Counted from the first letter of the stretch, positions 51,050 to 60,143 are shown. The stretch: 64,000 nucleotides of DNA from Lentzea waywayandensis (GCF_900115955.1 NZ_FOYL01000019.1:64001-128000), one strand, 5' to 3'. A program made the numbers and translations. The notes: a model not told the origin generated them from the letters alone.

Positions 51050-52029
51050 GCACCCCACAGGTCGTGCGCAAGGCGGCCGGCATCGGGCCGGAGACGATCC
51101 TGCAGAAGATCGTGCACCCCGCGATCGCGCAGCTCTACCTGGGCAACGTCGTGGTGCCCGGCAAGTTCGAGCCGCACCGGGCGGCCGGGTTCGTGACGCG
51201 CGGGCAGGACTTCCCGCAGGGCACGTCGGACCAGTTCGCCGAGGCGTTCGGCGTCGACAAGGTCGCGGACTGGCCCAAGGGCACGCAGTACCTGCTGCGC
51301 TTCCTGGCCCACACGACCGAACTCTTCGACACCAGCTTCGGCGGCCCGACGCTCGACGGCGCGCAGAAGATGGGCACCACCCGCGTCTACCCGGTCCCGT
51401 TCACCGGCACCGGCTACACGCCGAGCGCGAACCCCATTCCCGAGTACGTCATGGAGCTCGCCGAACTCCCGGCGGGCACGGAGCTCTGGCGCTTCGAACC
51501 GGACGGCACCGGACGCAGCGTCGGCAAGTACCTCAACCGCCAGGTCGGATGGGTCCCCACGGGAGACGTCGGCTTCGGCCCCGGAAGGTACTGGCAGGCC
51601 CCGGTTCCGCACCGGCCGACCGTCCGGCGTGGACTGATCGGCAGGTATCGCGGCCAGGACTTCGACGTCGACTTCGGGCCCACGCCCGGCTCGGTCCTGC
51701 TGCACCCGCTGGCCGGCCAGCCCGCACCGCCGGACTTCGCCGACGAGAACGGCGCCCAGTTCCTCGAGGTGCCGGACGCGGTCGTCGAAGACCTCCAGCT
51801 GGTCCGCACGATCTGCACGTACCGGGGTGCGGAGTTCGAGATCATCGGCGTCCTGGGTGACCAGGCCGTGTTGCACTTCCTCGGCGAGAACTACGAAACG
51901 GCCCGGCAGCTCGGTCTGTCCGAAGTAGACTTCCGGCAGTGGCGAACCCTCGCGCAGCGCGCCGAGGTGGGCGACATCCGCGGTGAGGCCAGGCCGATTC
52001 AGCGCGGGCTCTTCGCGAGGGAGAACTGA
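51046..52029 (+). CDS. composite protein: effector-type module plus two immunity-like repeats
   Basis: A 327-residue protein. Residues 17-175 can be aligned with the effector's C-terminal module: AAGFVTRGQDF with GGSIARGQDV, LLRFLAHTTELFDTSFGGP with LRYEVTD...VPFGGP, and GTELWRFEPDGTG...QVGWV with AEIWQVNADGTEK...KFGWTKL. Residues 200-257 and 259-320 are two YRG-type units like those of the preceding gene (YRGQDFDVDF, YRGAEFEIIGVL). The ATG overlaps the previous stop by 4 bases. It may be a neutralising decoy, a self-inhibited enzyme or a scaffold. Confidence 0.65.
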   Translation: MSTPQVVRKAAGIGPETILQKIVHPAIAQLYLGNVVVPGKFEPHRAAGFVTRGQDFPQGTSDQFAEAFGVDKVADWPKGTQYLLRFLAHTTELFDTSFGGPTLDGAQKMGTTRVYPVPFTGTGYTPSANPIPEYVMELAELPAGTELWRFEPDGTGRSVGKYLNRQVGWVPTGDVGFGPGRYWQAPVPHRPTVRRGLIGRYRGQDFDVDFGPTPGSVLLHPLAGQPAPPDFADENGAQFLEVPDAVVEDLQLVRTICTYRGAEFEIIGVLGDQAVLHFLGENYETARQLGLSEVDFRQWRTLAQRAEVGDIRGEARPIQRGLFAREN

Positions 52030-52030
52030 G

Positions 52031-52480
52031 ATGACCACCCCGAACGACAGCTGGAAGTCCGCGGAGCTGCGGGCGGCCGAGGCGCAGGTCGACCTGCGCT
52101 TCAAGGAGGCGCAGGACCTCGCGAACCGCCTCAAGGACACGCCGCTGCCGCCCGTTCCGCCGGTCGACTTCAAGGCGATCGCCCAGCAGGTCGAGCGGGC
52201 CGCGCAGGAGAAGGACGCGCCGGAGCAGCTCAAAGCGTTGAAGCGCAAGGTGGACGCGGGCGAGTTCACCTGGGAGGACGTCGTCTCCGGCAAGGCGGCG
52301 CAGGACCCCGACGTGCAGGCCATGCAGCAGGAGAACGTCAACAAGATGAAGCAGGCGTTCCAGATGCTGCAGGAGGGCCTGACCGCGGAAGAGATCATGA
52401 ACGCCCAGGACCCGCGCCGGAACCGGGGTGACGACGGCGACGAGAACGCCCCGGACATCTTCACGGAGGACAAGTGGTGA
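52031..52480 (+). CDS. small helical protein with C-terminal FTEDKW
   Basis: A 149-residue charged, helical protein: an N-terminal helix rich in Ala/Glu, a PLPPVPPVD linker, then LKALKRKVDAGEFTWEDVVSGKAAQDPDVQAM and an acidic tail ending DIFTEDKW at the stop. It is a paralogue of the next gene: they share P..L...(I/V)..G..(T/S)W..V.(S/T)G.A..DP.V and the terminal motif. ATG one base after the previous stop. Function unknown; probably an accessory or chaperone of the effector. Confidence 0.65.
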   Translation: MTTPNDSWKSAELRAAEAQVDLRFKEAQDLANRLKDTPLPPVPPVDFKAIAQQVERAAQEKDAPEQLKALKRKVDAGEFTWEDVVSGKAAQDPDVQAMQQENVNKMKQAFQMLQEGLTAEEIMNAQDPRRNRGDDGDENAPDIFTEDKW

Positions 52481-52881
52481 TGACGGCCTGGCGGACCCCG
52501 GACATCCTTGCGGCGGAGGACTTCCTGAGCAACGCCGTCGCCGAGGCGGATCGCGCCATGCGGTCCGCCCAGCAGAACCTCAAGGGCAAGGAACCGTCCA
52601 CTGAGGACATCCGCAGGGTGATGCAGTTCGCCAAGTCCAGCGAGGCCTCACCGGCGATGCGTCAACTCGCCGACCGCATCGCGCGCGGTGCCGGCCTGAG
52701 CTGGCGTCAGGTCCTCACCGGCGAGGCGGGCCACGATCCGCTGGTGCGCCAGGCACTCGACGCCGACCGCGCCAGGCTGGACGAGCTGATCAAGGGCGAG
52801 ACGGCCCCGCCGCCACCCCCGCGCAGGCCCGTGCGAACGGACGACGACGAGCCGACCCAGTTCACCGAAGACGCCTGGTAG
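52480..52881 (+). CDS. small helical protein with C-terminal FTEDAW
   Basis: A 133-residue paralogue of the preceding gene. ATG 52480 overlaps its stop (TGATG); a GTG at 52474 is also in frame. The conserved block reads MRQLADRIARGAGLSWRQVLTGEAGHDPLVRQAL; a Pro-rich linker (APPPPPRRPVR) and acidic DDDEPTQFTEDAW end the protein. No signal or membrane segment. It is the last gene of the operon; menA is convergent, 5 bases away. Function is unknown. Confidence 0.65.
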   Translation: MTAWRTPDILAAEDFLSNAVAEADRAMRSAQQNLKGKEPSTEDIRRVMQFAKSSEASPAMRQLADRIARGAGLSWRQVLTGEAGHDPLVRQALDADRARLDELIKGETAPPPPPRRPVRTDDDEPTQFTEDAW

Positions 52882-52886
52882 CAGAC

Positions 52887-53759
52887 CTAGTCCAGGACCA
52901 GGCCGACGCTGACCAGCACGGCCCACGCCAGCATCGCGATCCCGGTGAACTGGAGCACCGGGATCAGGTCGCGGCCGCCACGTCCGGCGGCCACCCGGCG
53001 CACGGCGGGCAGCAGCACCGGCGCCGCGAGGAAGCCCAGCAACGCGTACGGCACCCGCACCGTCATGCCCAGCGCGATCAGGAACGGCACCGCGACCAGC
53101 GCCAGGTACAGCCTGCGGGTGTCCTTGTCGCCCAGCACCACGGCCAGGGTCCGCTTGCCCGTCACGGCGTCCGTCGGGATGTCGCGCAGGTTGTTCGCCA
53201 CCAGCACCGCGGCCGAGATCGCTCCCATCGCGATGGACGCCCCGATACCGATGCCGGTGATCTCGCCGGTCTGCACGTACAGCGTGCCCAGCACCGCGGC
53301 CGGGCCGAAGAAGAGGAACACCGCGATCTCGCCGAGGCCCGCGTAGCCGTACGGACGCTTGCCGCCCGTGTAGAACCACGCCCCGGCAATGCACACGGCA
53401 CCGAACCCGAGCAGCCACCAGTACCCGGACAACGCCACCAGCACCACGCCGGCCAGCGCGCCGACCCCGAGCGAGATGAACGCCGCCAGCCGCACCTTCG
53501 CAGGCTCTGCCGCACCGGACCCGGTCAGCCGGAACGGCCCCACCCGGTTGTCGTCCGTGCCGCGGATGCCGTCGGAGTAGTCGTTCGCGTAGTTCACGCC
53601 GACCTGGAACGCCACCGAGACGACGAGAGCGAGCACCGTGTAGAGCACGCTGAACTCGTCGATGTGGTGCGCCGCAGCAGCTCCCACGACCACCGGTGCG
53701 ATCGAGTTCGGCAGCGTGCGCGGGCGGGTCCCCTGGATCCACTGGACGACTGAGGCCAT
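52887..53759 (-). CDS. menA: 1,4-dihydroxy-2-naphthoate polyprenyltransferase
   Basis: A 290-residue polytopic (eight to nine helices) UbiA-family enzyme attaching the isoprenoid chain to 1,4-dihydroxy-2-naphthoate. WIQGTRPRTLPNSIAPVVVG and the first Asp-rich motif NYANDYSDGIRGTDDNRVGPFRLTG are diagnostic; the second Asp motif is in NNLRDIPTDAVTGKRTLAVVLG. ATG 53759 has GGAGG 8 bases upstream; longer in-frame readings to 54086 enter the next gene. Equivalent to Rv0534c. Menaquinone is the only quinone of most actinomycetes. Confidence 0.95.
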   Translation of the reverse strand: MASVVQWIQGTRPRTLPNSIAPVVVGAAAAHHIDEFSVLYTVLALVVSVAFQVGVNYANDYSDGIRGTDDNRVGPFRLTGSGAAEPAKVRLAAFISLGVGALAGVVLVALSGYWWLLGFGAVCIAGAWFYTGGKRPYGYAGLGEIAVFLFFGPAAVLGTLYVQTGEITGIGIGASIAMGAISAAVLVANNLRDIPTDAVTGKRTLAVVLGDKDTRRLYLALVAVPFLIALGMTVRVPYALLGFLAAPVLLPAVRRVAAGRGGRDLIPVLQFTGIAMLAWAVLVSVGLVLD

Positions 53760-53806
53760 GCCTCCATCCTCCGGTATGGTTCCTGAGGACCCGCCGAAGG
53801 GGTGTA

Positions 53807-54907
53807 TCAGCAGGCAGTAGCGCCGCTCACACCCGCGACGTACGCCTTGGCGATGTGCTTGCCCGACGCGATGCGGTACCAGACGTTCGACGTGCCCTGC
53901 GTGCCCGACACCGACTCGCCGGTGAGCTGGCAGGTCACCCTGACCTGGGCGTAGTTGCCGGCCAGACCCACCTGCGACGACGAGGAGTTCGCGCCGCTGC
54001 GGACGTTCACCGTGCCGTTGGCCGCGGACGTGCGGACCGTCCCGACAGGACCGGAGCCCGTCCACAGGTACGTCACGGTCACCCACGAGTTCGTGGTCAG
54101 CTTGAGGCCGTCCCAGAACGTGCCGTCCGCCAGGTCGATGCCGGCCGGGTTCGCGACCTCACGTCCGTACTGGTCCTTGCCGCCGTTGTAGTTGTTCTCG
54201 TACGCGGCCTGCGCTTCGGGCTTGCCCTGCGGCAGGTCCTTCCACATCTCACGGGTCGCGGACGGGTTCCAGTAGTCGTCCTTGGTGTTCCACGGGCCGA
54301 CGTCCCACACGGGCGCCCATTCGCAACGGCCGTTCGACGCGCACACCTGCACGCTGTAGTTGCCGGAGTTCTTGCCCGCCAGGCCACGCCGCGACGGCAA
54401 CGCCACGAAGTGGTCGCGCGAGACGATCGTGTGGCCGTTCGCCGTGGTGCCGCCGACAAGGCCCTCGCGCGTCGCGTAGACCCGGTACGAACGTCCAGCG
54501 GCAGCAACGGAAACGTCGTCCGCGGCAACGGTCGCGGGCGCCTGCGAAGCGGTCAGCTTCACGCGCGATGCCTTGCCACTGCTCAAAACCACGCGGGTCT
54601 CGATGGTGGACGTGGTCACCGGCAACGTCGCCGGCGCCTCCAGCCACTCGGTCCACTGACCGTCCGCACGCAGGCCGCGCACGTCGACGACACCATCGCC
54701 GGTCACCGCCGCCGTGACCGCGTTGGCGGGCTGAGCGAGTCTGTGCGAGCCGAGCTCGATCAGGCCGGTGCGCGGGGAGCCGCCCCACGTGACGGTGCGG
54801 CCGCTGACGTCAGCGGTCCACTCGTTCGAGGCAGCCGCCGCCTGGGCGGGCGACGCCAGCCCGGCCACCAGCGTGGCGCCGGCGACCAGCGGTAACAGGT
54901 AGCGCAT
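53807..54907 (-). CDS. secreted protein with C-terminal bacterial SH3-like domain
   Basis: A 366-residue exported protein, not recognised as a whole. A signal peptide (LLPLVAGATLVAGLASPAQA) is followed by a beta-rich region (about 25-240) and a stretch with CASNGRCEWAPVWDVGPWNTKDDYW, then a C-terminal SH3-type repeat (about 295-366, NGTVNVRSGANSSSSQVGL) often used for cell-wall binding. The GPWN segment resembles wall-associated hydrolase regions, but no catalytic triad was identified. It lies between menA and menE and has no evident link to menaquinone. Confidence 0.75.
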   Translation of the reverse strand: MRYLLPLVAGATLVAGLASPAQAAAASNEWTADVSGRTVTWGGSPRTGLIELGSHRLAQPANAVTAAVTGDGVVDVRGLRADGQWTEWLEAPATLPVTTSTIETRVVLSSGKASRVKLTASQAPATVAADDVSVAAAGRSYRVYATREGLVGGTTANGHTIVSRDHFVALPSRRGLAGKNSGNYSVQVCASNGRCEWAPVWDVGPWNTKDDYWNPSATREMWKDLPQGKPEAQAAYENNYNGGKDQYGREVANPAGIDLADGTFWDGLKLTTNSWVTVTYLWTGSGPVGTVRTSAANGTVNVRSGANSSSSQVGLAGNYAQVRVTCQLTGESVSGTQGTSNVWYRIASGKHIAKAYVAGVSGATAC

Positions 54908-54985
54908 GAAGAAACCCCCATCGCTAACGCGCGCGGCTAGGGTTCCGCGCGCTTCGCGGGGAGAGTTGTCCTCAGCGGTAAAGGT

Positions 54986-56017
54986 TCACCTAAAAGTGTT
55001 GGCCACGGCTGTTCTGTCGACTTTGCCCGGCCCGCGCAACGGCAGCTCGGACACGAACCGCACCAGCTTCGGCGCCGCCGCCCGGCCCACGTCCCGCGTC
55101 ACGGCGGCCTTCAGTTCGTCCACCGAAGGCTCCTCACCACGTGCGACGACGACGGCGGCCACGACCTGGCCCCACTCGTCGTCCGGCAGACCGACGACAC
55201 ACGCCTCCAGCACGCCCTCGACGGTCGCCAAAGCCCGTTCGACCAGCACCGGAGGCACTTTCTCGCCGCCAGTGACGATCACGTCGTCCGCGCGCCCGAG
55301 CACCTCCAGCCGCCCTTCGCGCAGCCGTCCGAGGTCACCGGTGCGGAACCACTCGCCGAACGGTTCCGCGCTGCCGCGATACCCCAGCGCCAGCACCGGC
55401 CCGCTGATCTCGATCACGTCGTCGGTGCGCAACGAGACGCCCCGCAGCGGTTCGCCGTCGTACACACACCCGCCGGCCGTCTCGCTCATGCCGTACGTGG
55501 TGACGACCTGCACGCCGAGCGCGCGCGCCTGCTCCAGCAACTTCGGCGGGGTGGCGGCCCCGCCGATCAGCACGCCGTCGAACTGCCGCAGCGCCTCCAG
55601 CCCCGGCCCCTCGCCCACGACGAGCCGCGAGAGCTGCGTCGGCACGAGCGAGGTGTAGTGGCGTCCCGGCTGGGCCAGCACCGGCCGCGCGGCGTGCGCG
55701 AAACCCATGGCGCGGAAGCCCTTCGACATGTCGAGCACGCCGGGCGTGGTGCCGGCGACGATCGACCGCACCAGCACCTGCGCCCCGGCGATGTGGCCGG
55801 TGGGCAACGCCAGCAGCCACGTGCCGGGCCCGCCGAGCCGTTCGTGCGTGGCCTGGGCGGACGTCGTCAGCGCGTCCGCGTCGAGCAGCACGGTCTTGGG
55901 CTCGCCCGTCGACCCGGAGGTCGGCACGCCGAGCACGGCCCGCTTCTCCCAGCCGTCGAGCGGGCCGTCCACCAGCGGGTCGCCGCCCTGGAGCGCCGCG
56001 CGCAGTTCATCGAGCAT
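54986..56017 (-). CDS. menE: o-succinylbenzoate-CoA ligase
   Basis: A 343-residue short ANL ligase activating o-succinylbenzoate for menaquinone synthesis. The P-loop VPTSGSTGEPKTV, VVTTYGMSETAGGCVYDG, FRTGDLGRLREGRL and the C-terminal GPGKVDRTAV with its lysine are visible. The compact N-terminal region is typical of actinobacterial MenE (Rv0542c). It follows menB by 11 bases, so both are probably one transcript. Confidence 0.94.
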   Translation of the reverse strand: MLDELRAALQGGDPLVDGPLDGWEKRAVLGVPTSGSTGEPKTVLLDADALTTSAQATHERLGGPGTWLLALPTGHIAGAQVLVRSIVAGTTPGVLDMSKGFRAMGFAHAARPVLAQPGRHYTSLVPTQLSRLVVGEGPGLEALRQFDGVLIGGAATPPKLLEQARALGVQVVTTYGMSETAGGCVYDGEPLRGVSLRTDDVIEISGPVLALGYRGSAEPFGEWFRTGDLGRLREGRLEVLGRADDVIVTGGEKVPPVLVERALATVEGVLEACVVGLPDDEWGQVVAAVVVARGEEPSVDELKAAVTRDVGRAAAPKLVRFVSELPLRGPGKVDRTAVANTFR

Positions 56018-56028
56018 GTTTCGCCTGC

Positions 56029-56931
56029 TCAGAAGTAGTACGGATAGTTCGACCAGTCGGGGTCGCGCTTCTCCAGGAACGAGTCCCGCCCCTCGACGGC
56101 CTCGTCGGTCATGTAGGCGAGCCGGGTCGTCTCGCCGGCGAAGATCTGCTGTCCCACCAGGCCGTCGTCGATCAGGTTGAACGCGTACTTGAGCATCCGC
56201 TGGGCGGTCGGCGACTTCCCGTTGATCTCACGCGCCCACTGCAGCGCCGTCGTCTCCAGCTCGGCGTGCGGCACGACCTCGTTGACCGCGCCCATCTTGT
56301 ACATGTCCTCGGCGGAGTACGTCCGGCCGAGGAAGAAGATCTCGCGGGCGAACTTCTGCCCGACCTGCCGCGCGAGGTAGGCCGACCCGTAGCCGCCGTC
56401 GAACGAGCCGACGTCCGCGTCGGTCTGCTTGAACTTCGCGTGCTCGGCGCTCGCGATCGTGAGGTCGCACACGACGTGCAGGCTGTGCCCGCCACCTGCC
56501 GCCCAACCCGGGACGACCGCGATGACGACCTTCGGCATGAACCTGATCAGCCGCTGGCACTCCAGGATGTGCAACCGCCCCGCGCGGGCCGGATCGACGC
56601 TCTCGGCCGTCTCACCGGAGGCGTACTGGTAGCCGCTCCGGCCACGAATCCGCTGGTCACCGCCACTGCAGAAGGCCCAGCCGCCGTCCTTGGCGCTGGG
56701 GCCGTTGCCGGTCAGCAGCACGCACCCGACGTCGGACGACATCCGCGCGTGGTCCAGTGCCCGGTACAGCTCGTCCACCGTGTGCGGCCGGAACGCGTTG
56801 CGCACCTCTGGCCGGTTGAACGCGATGCGGACCGTGCCCTGGTCGAGCGCCCGGTGGTAGGTGATGTCGGTGAAGTCGAAGCCCTCGATGGGCTTCCACA
56901 ACGACGGGTCGAAGAGCTCCTGATCTGCCAC
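56029..56931 (-). CDS. menB: 1,4-dihydroxy-2-naphthoyl-CoA synthase
   Basis: A 300-residue crotonase-fold enzyme closing the naphthoate ring. FNRPEVRNAFRPHTVDELYRAL, GGWAFCSGGDQRIRG, AVVPGWAAGGGHSLHVVCDLTIAS and DADVGSFDGGYGSAYLAR, and the late YMTDEAVEGRDSFLEKRDPDW are the standard MenB blocks. GTG start. It is the first gene of the menB-menE unit and is divergent from menD with a 71-base promoter gap. Confidence 0.96.
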   Translation of the reverse strand: MADQELFDPSLWKPIEGFDFTDITYHRALDQGTVRIAFNRPEVRNAFRPHTVDELYRALDHARMSSDVGCVLLTGNGPSAKDGGWAFCSGGDQRIRGRSGYQYASGETAESVDPARAGRLHILECQRLIRFMPKVVIAVVPGWAAGGGHSLHVVCDLTIASAEHAKFKQTDADVGSFDGGYGSAYLARQVGQKFAREIFFLGRTYSAEDMYKMGAVNEVVPHAELETTALQWAREINGKSPTAQRMLKYAFNLIDDGLVGQQIFAGETTRLAYMTDEAVEGRDSFLEKRDPDWSNYPYYF

Positions 56932-57002
56932 GCACGAGACTCTAAGCGCCCAGGACCGAGACCAGCGGGCGACCTCTCAGGTGTCCCGGTGACAATTGAG
57001 GG

Positions 57003-58574
57003 ATGAACCCGTCCACGACGCAGGCGAGGGTGATCGTCGACGAACTGGTGCGCAACGGCGTGCGTCACGTCGTGCTGTGCCCCGGTTCGCGCAACGCCCC
57101 GCTGTCGTTCGCGCTGCACCAGGCCGAGCACAAAGGCCTGCTCACGGTGCACGTGCGCATCGACGAGCGGAGCGGAGGGTTTCTCGCGCTGGGACTCGCG
57201 AAGACCGGCGTACCGGCCGTGGTGACGTGCACCAGCGGCACCGCCGTCGCGAACCTGCACCCGGCCGTCATCGAGGCGCAGCTCACCAACGTGCCGCTGA
57301 TCGCGCTGACCGCCGACCGCCCGGTCGATCTCTACCGGACCGGGTCCAGCCAGACGATCGACCAGTACGACGTGCTCGGCATCCCGACGCTGCACATGCC
57401 GGAGGGCGCCGACGAGCCCACGACGCGTTCGTTGATCTGCCGCGCCATCGCCACGGACGGCCCGTCGCACGTCAACGTGCCTTTCCGGCCGCCGCTCACG
57501 CCGTCTGATGATCTTTGGCCCTCGTCGGACCGCGGCCCGTGGACGGAGACGGACCGCGTGTTCACCGTCGAGACCCGGCCGTCCTCGCTGCCGGCCCGCA
57601 CGCTGGTGCTGCTCGGTGACGACCGCCCGGAGCGGCTGTCGAAGGCCTCTCAGCTGGGGTGGCCGGTGATCGCCGAGCCGACCGCGCCCGGTGGCCTGCG
57701 GCACGGGTCGTTGCTGCTCAACGCGGGCCTGCCGGAGCATCTGCGGCCGGACGCGGTGCTCGTCGTGGGTCGCGTCACCCTTTCGAGGGGTCAGCAGGCG
57801 CTGCTTGGAAGCGCTCCAATCGTGCACGCGGTCGGTGACCAGGCTCAGTGGCCGGACGTGCAGTTCACCGCCACGCGCGCCTCGACCTGGCTGCCGGAGC
57901 CCGCCGCGCTCGACGGCGAGTGGTCGCAGGCGTGGCAGAGCGCGGTGAAGAACGTCAGCGTGGCCGTCGACGACCTCCTGGACGCCGAGCCGTGGCCGAC
58001 CGGCCTGCACGTCGCGCGTGACCTGACGCAGGCGATGCCGCCGGGTTCGCTGCTGTTCGTGGGCTCGTCCAACCCGATCCGTGACGTCGACTTCGCGGGC
58101 GAGCGGCGTTCGGACATCGCCGTGCACGCCAACCGGGGTGCCGCGGGCATCGATGGAAGCGTGTCCACGGCCATCGGGCTCGCGCTGAACCACGACGGGC
58201 CCGCGTTCGCGCTGATGGGCGACCTGACGTTCCTGCACGACAGCAACGGCCTGCTGGCCGACCGGGTTCCGGACCTCACGATCGTCGTGCTCAACGACGA
58301 CGGGGGCGGGATCTTTTCATTGCTGGAACAAGGCGCTCCGGAGTACGGCGGAAGTTTCGAAAGGATTTTCGGCACCCCGCACGGGACGGATCTGACCGCT
58401 TTGTGCGCGGGCTACCGAATTCCGCACTCCACAGTGGACGGCCAGGAGGAGTTCCGTAGCGCGATTGCGGCACCGAAGGGCCTCCAAGTGGTCGAAGTGC
58501 AGGCAAAACGTGAAGAACTGCGCGCGTTGCACCAACGTCTCAAGTCGACGGTGTCAACCGTTTTCAGCAGCTAG
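57003..58574 (+). CDS. menD: SEPHCHC synthase MenD
   Basis: A 523-residue thiamine diphosphate enzyme that adds 2-oxoglutarate to isochorismate. The N-terminal VLCPGSRNAPLSFAL and HVRIDERSGGFLALGLAK (catalytic glutamate), TCTSGTAVANLHPAVIEA, and the C-terminal ThDP-binding GDLTFLHDSNGLL and VVLNDDGGGIFS are diagnostic. Length is typical of actinobacterial MenD. It is divergent from menB and followed by an unrelated peptidase. Confidence 0.96.
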   Translation: MNPSTTQARVIVDELVRNGVRHVVLCPGSRNAPLSFALHQAEHKGLLTVHVRIDERSGGFLALGLAKTGVPAVVTCTSGTAVANLHPAVIEAQLTNVPLIALTADRPVDLYRTGSSQTIDQYDVLGIPTLHMPEGADEPTTRSLICRAIATDGPSHVNVPFRPPLTPSDDLWPSSDRGPWTETDRVFTVETRPSSLPARTLVLLGDDRPERLSKASQLGWPVIAEPTAPGGLRHGSLLLNAGLPEHLRPDAVLVVGRVTLSRGQQALLGSAPIVHAVGDQAQWPDVQFTATRASTWLPEPAALDGEWSQAWQSAVKNVSVAVDDLLDAEPWPTGLHVARDLTQAMPPGSLLFVGSSNPIRDVDFAGERRSDIAVHANRGAAGIDGSVSTAIGLALNHDGPAFALMGDLTFLHDSNGLLADRVPDLTIVVLNDDGGGIFSLLEQGAPEYGGSFERIFGTPHGTDLTALCAGYRIPHSTVDGQEEFRSAIAAPKGLQVVEVQAKREELRALHQRLKSTVSTVFSS

Positions 58575-58628
58575 GAAACATACGTAAGTCGGTAGATCGA
58601 CCATGATCGTGTGGATAGCGTCCGCCGC

Positions 58629-60143
58629 ATGTCGATCAGATCAAAGACGACGGCCGCGGTGGCGTCCGCGGCCGCGATGGCGTTCTTCGCGGGGACGGCG
58701 CTCGCGGCGTCTCCGGGTGCTCCCGGGGCCGGCGACCCGTACTTCCCGAAGTACGGCAACGGCGGGTACGACGTCTCCCACTACGACATCAGGCTCAACT
58801 ACAACCCGACCGGCGACCAGCTGTCGGGCACCACGACGATCCTGGCGAAGGCCACCCAGGACCTCACGCAGTTCAACCTCGACTTCCTGCTCAAGGTGAA
58901 GTCGGTCCGCGTGAACAACGTCCCGGCCTCGTTCGTCTCGGACGACGGCGAGCTCACGCTCACCCCGCGCGGCGGCGTCCGCAAGGGCCAGGACCTCACG
59001 ATCGTCGTCACATACGCCGACTCCCCGTCCACGGTGAAGAACGGCAACGGCTTCACGGCGTGGACGAAGACCCCCGACGGCGCCCTGGCCATCGGTGAGC
59101 CGGAGATCGCCTCCTGGTGGTTCCCGTCCAACGACCACCCGACCGACAAGGCCACCTTCGACGTCAACGTCGCCGTCCCGACCGGCGTCGAGGCGATCTC
59201 GAACGGCACCTTCGTCGGCCAGACCCGCCAGATCAACGGCTACACCCGCTGGAACTGGCGCAGCACCAAGCCGCAGGCGACGTACCTGACGTTCCTGACC
59301 ATCGGCCAGTTCGAGCTCCGCCAGGGCACCACGCCCTCCGGCCAGCCGTACGTCAACGCCTACTCCGAGCGCCTCGGCGACAACGCCGACGCGGCCAAGG
59401 CGAGCATCGAGCGCACGCCCGAGGTCGTCGAGTTCCTGTCGGAGAACTTCGGCCCGTACCCGTTCGAGGCGCAGGGCGGCGTCGTCACCCCGAACCTCGG
59501 CTACGCGCTGGAGAACCAGACCCGCCCGACCTACGACACGGGCTTCTTCCGCCGCGGCGCCAACACCTACGTCGTCGCGCACGAGCTGGGCCACCAGTGG
59601 TTCGGCGACTCGGTCTCGGTCCACCACTGGCGGGACATCTGGCTGAACGAGGGCTTCGCCTCCTACGCGGAGTTCCTCTGGTCCGAGCACGTCGGTGAGG
59701 GCACGGCGCAGGAGAACGCCGACTTCACCTACGACCTTTACCCGGCCGACAGCGAGTTCTGGAACGTCCTGCCCGGCGACCCCGGTGCCGGCGCGGTGTT
59801 CGACGGCGCCGTCTACGACCGCGGCGCACTGGCCGTGCACGCCCTGCGCGTGGCCGTGGGCGACGAGAAGTTCTTCGAGATCCTCAAGACCTGGGTCGCG
59901 GAGAAGAAGTACTCGGACGCCACGATCGAGGAGTTCATCGCACTCGCGGAGCGGGTCTCCGGCCAGCAGCTCGACCAGCTGTTCCAGACGTGGCTGTTCA
60001 CGAAGGGCAAGCCGGCCGAGGCTCCCGGACGTTCGGCGGACGTCGCCTCGAAGTCGCTCTCGGTCGCTTCGGACAAGGCCGCGGAGCCGAAGTCGCGCGC
60101 CAAGATCCAGCTGACCCACGAACTGCTGGACGCGCACAAGTAG
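58629..60143 (+). CDS. secreted M1 family metallopeptidase (aminopeptidase)
   Basis: A 504-residue exported peptidase. A signal peptide (about 1-30, AAVASAAAMAFFAGTALAAS) precedes the beta-rich N-terminal domain and the catalytic domain, with VVAHELGHQWFGDSVSV (HExxH) and the third ligand Glu in WLNEGFASYAEF. The exopeptidase GxMEN motif is changed to GYALENQTRPTY, a variant known in this clade. ATG 58629 gives the best signal; a GTG at 58611 is in frame. No lipid or wall anchor is seen. Confidence 0.92.
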   Translation: MSIRSKTTAAVASAAAMAFFAGTALAASPGAPGAGDPYFPKYGNGGYDVSHYDIRLNYNPTGDQLSGTTTILAKATQDLTQFNLDFLLKVKSVRVNNVPASFVSDDGELTLTPRGGVRKGQDLTIVVTYADSPSTVKNGNGFTAWTKTPDGALAIGEPEIASWWFPSNDHPTDKATFDVNVAVPTGVEAISNGTFVGQTRQINGYTRWNWRSTKPQATYLTFLTIGQFELRQGTTPSGQPYVNAYSERLGDNADAAKASIERTPEVVEFLSENFGPYPFEAQGGVVTPNLGYALENQTRPTYDTGFFRRGANTYVVAHELGHQWFGDSVSVHHWRDIWLNEGFASYAEFLWSEHVGEGTAQENADFTYDLYPADSEFWNVLPGDPGAGAVFDGAVYDRGALAVHALRVAVGDEKFFEILKTWVAEKKYSDATIEEFIALAERVSGQQLDQLFQTWLFTKGKPAEAPGRSADVASKSLSVASDKAAEPKSRAKIQLTHELLDAHK

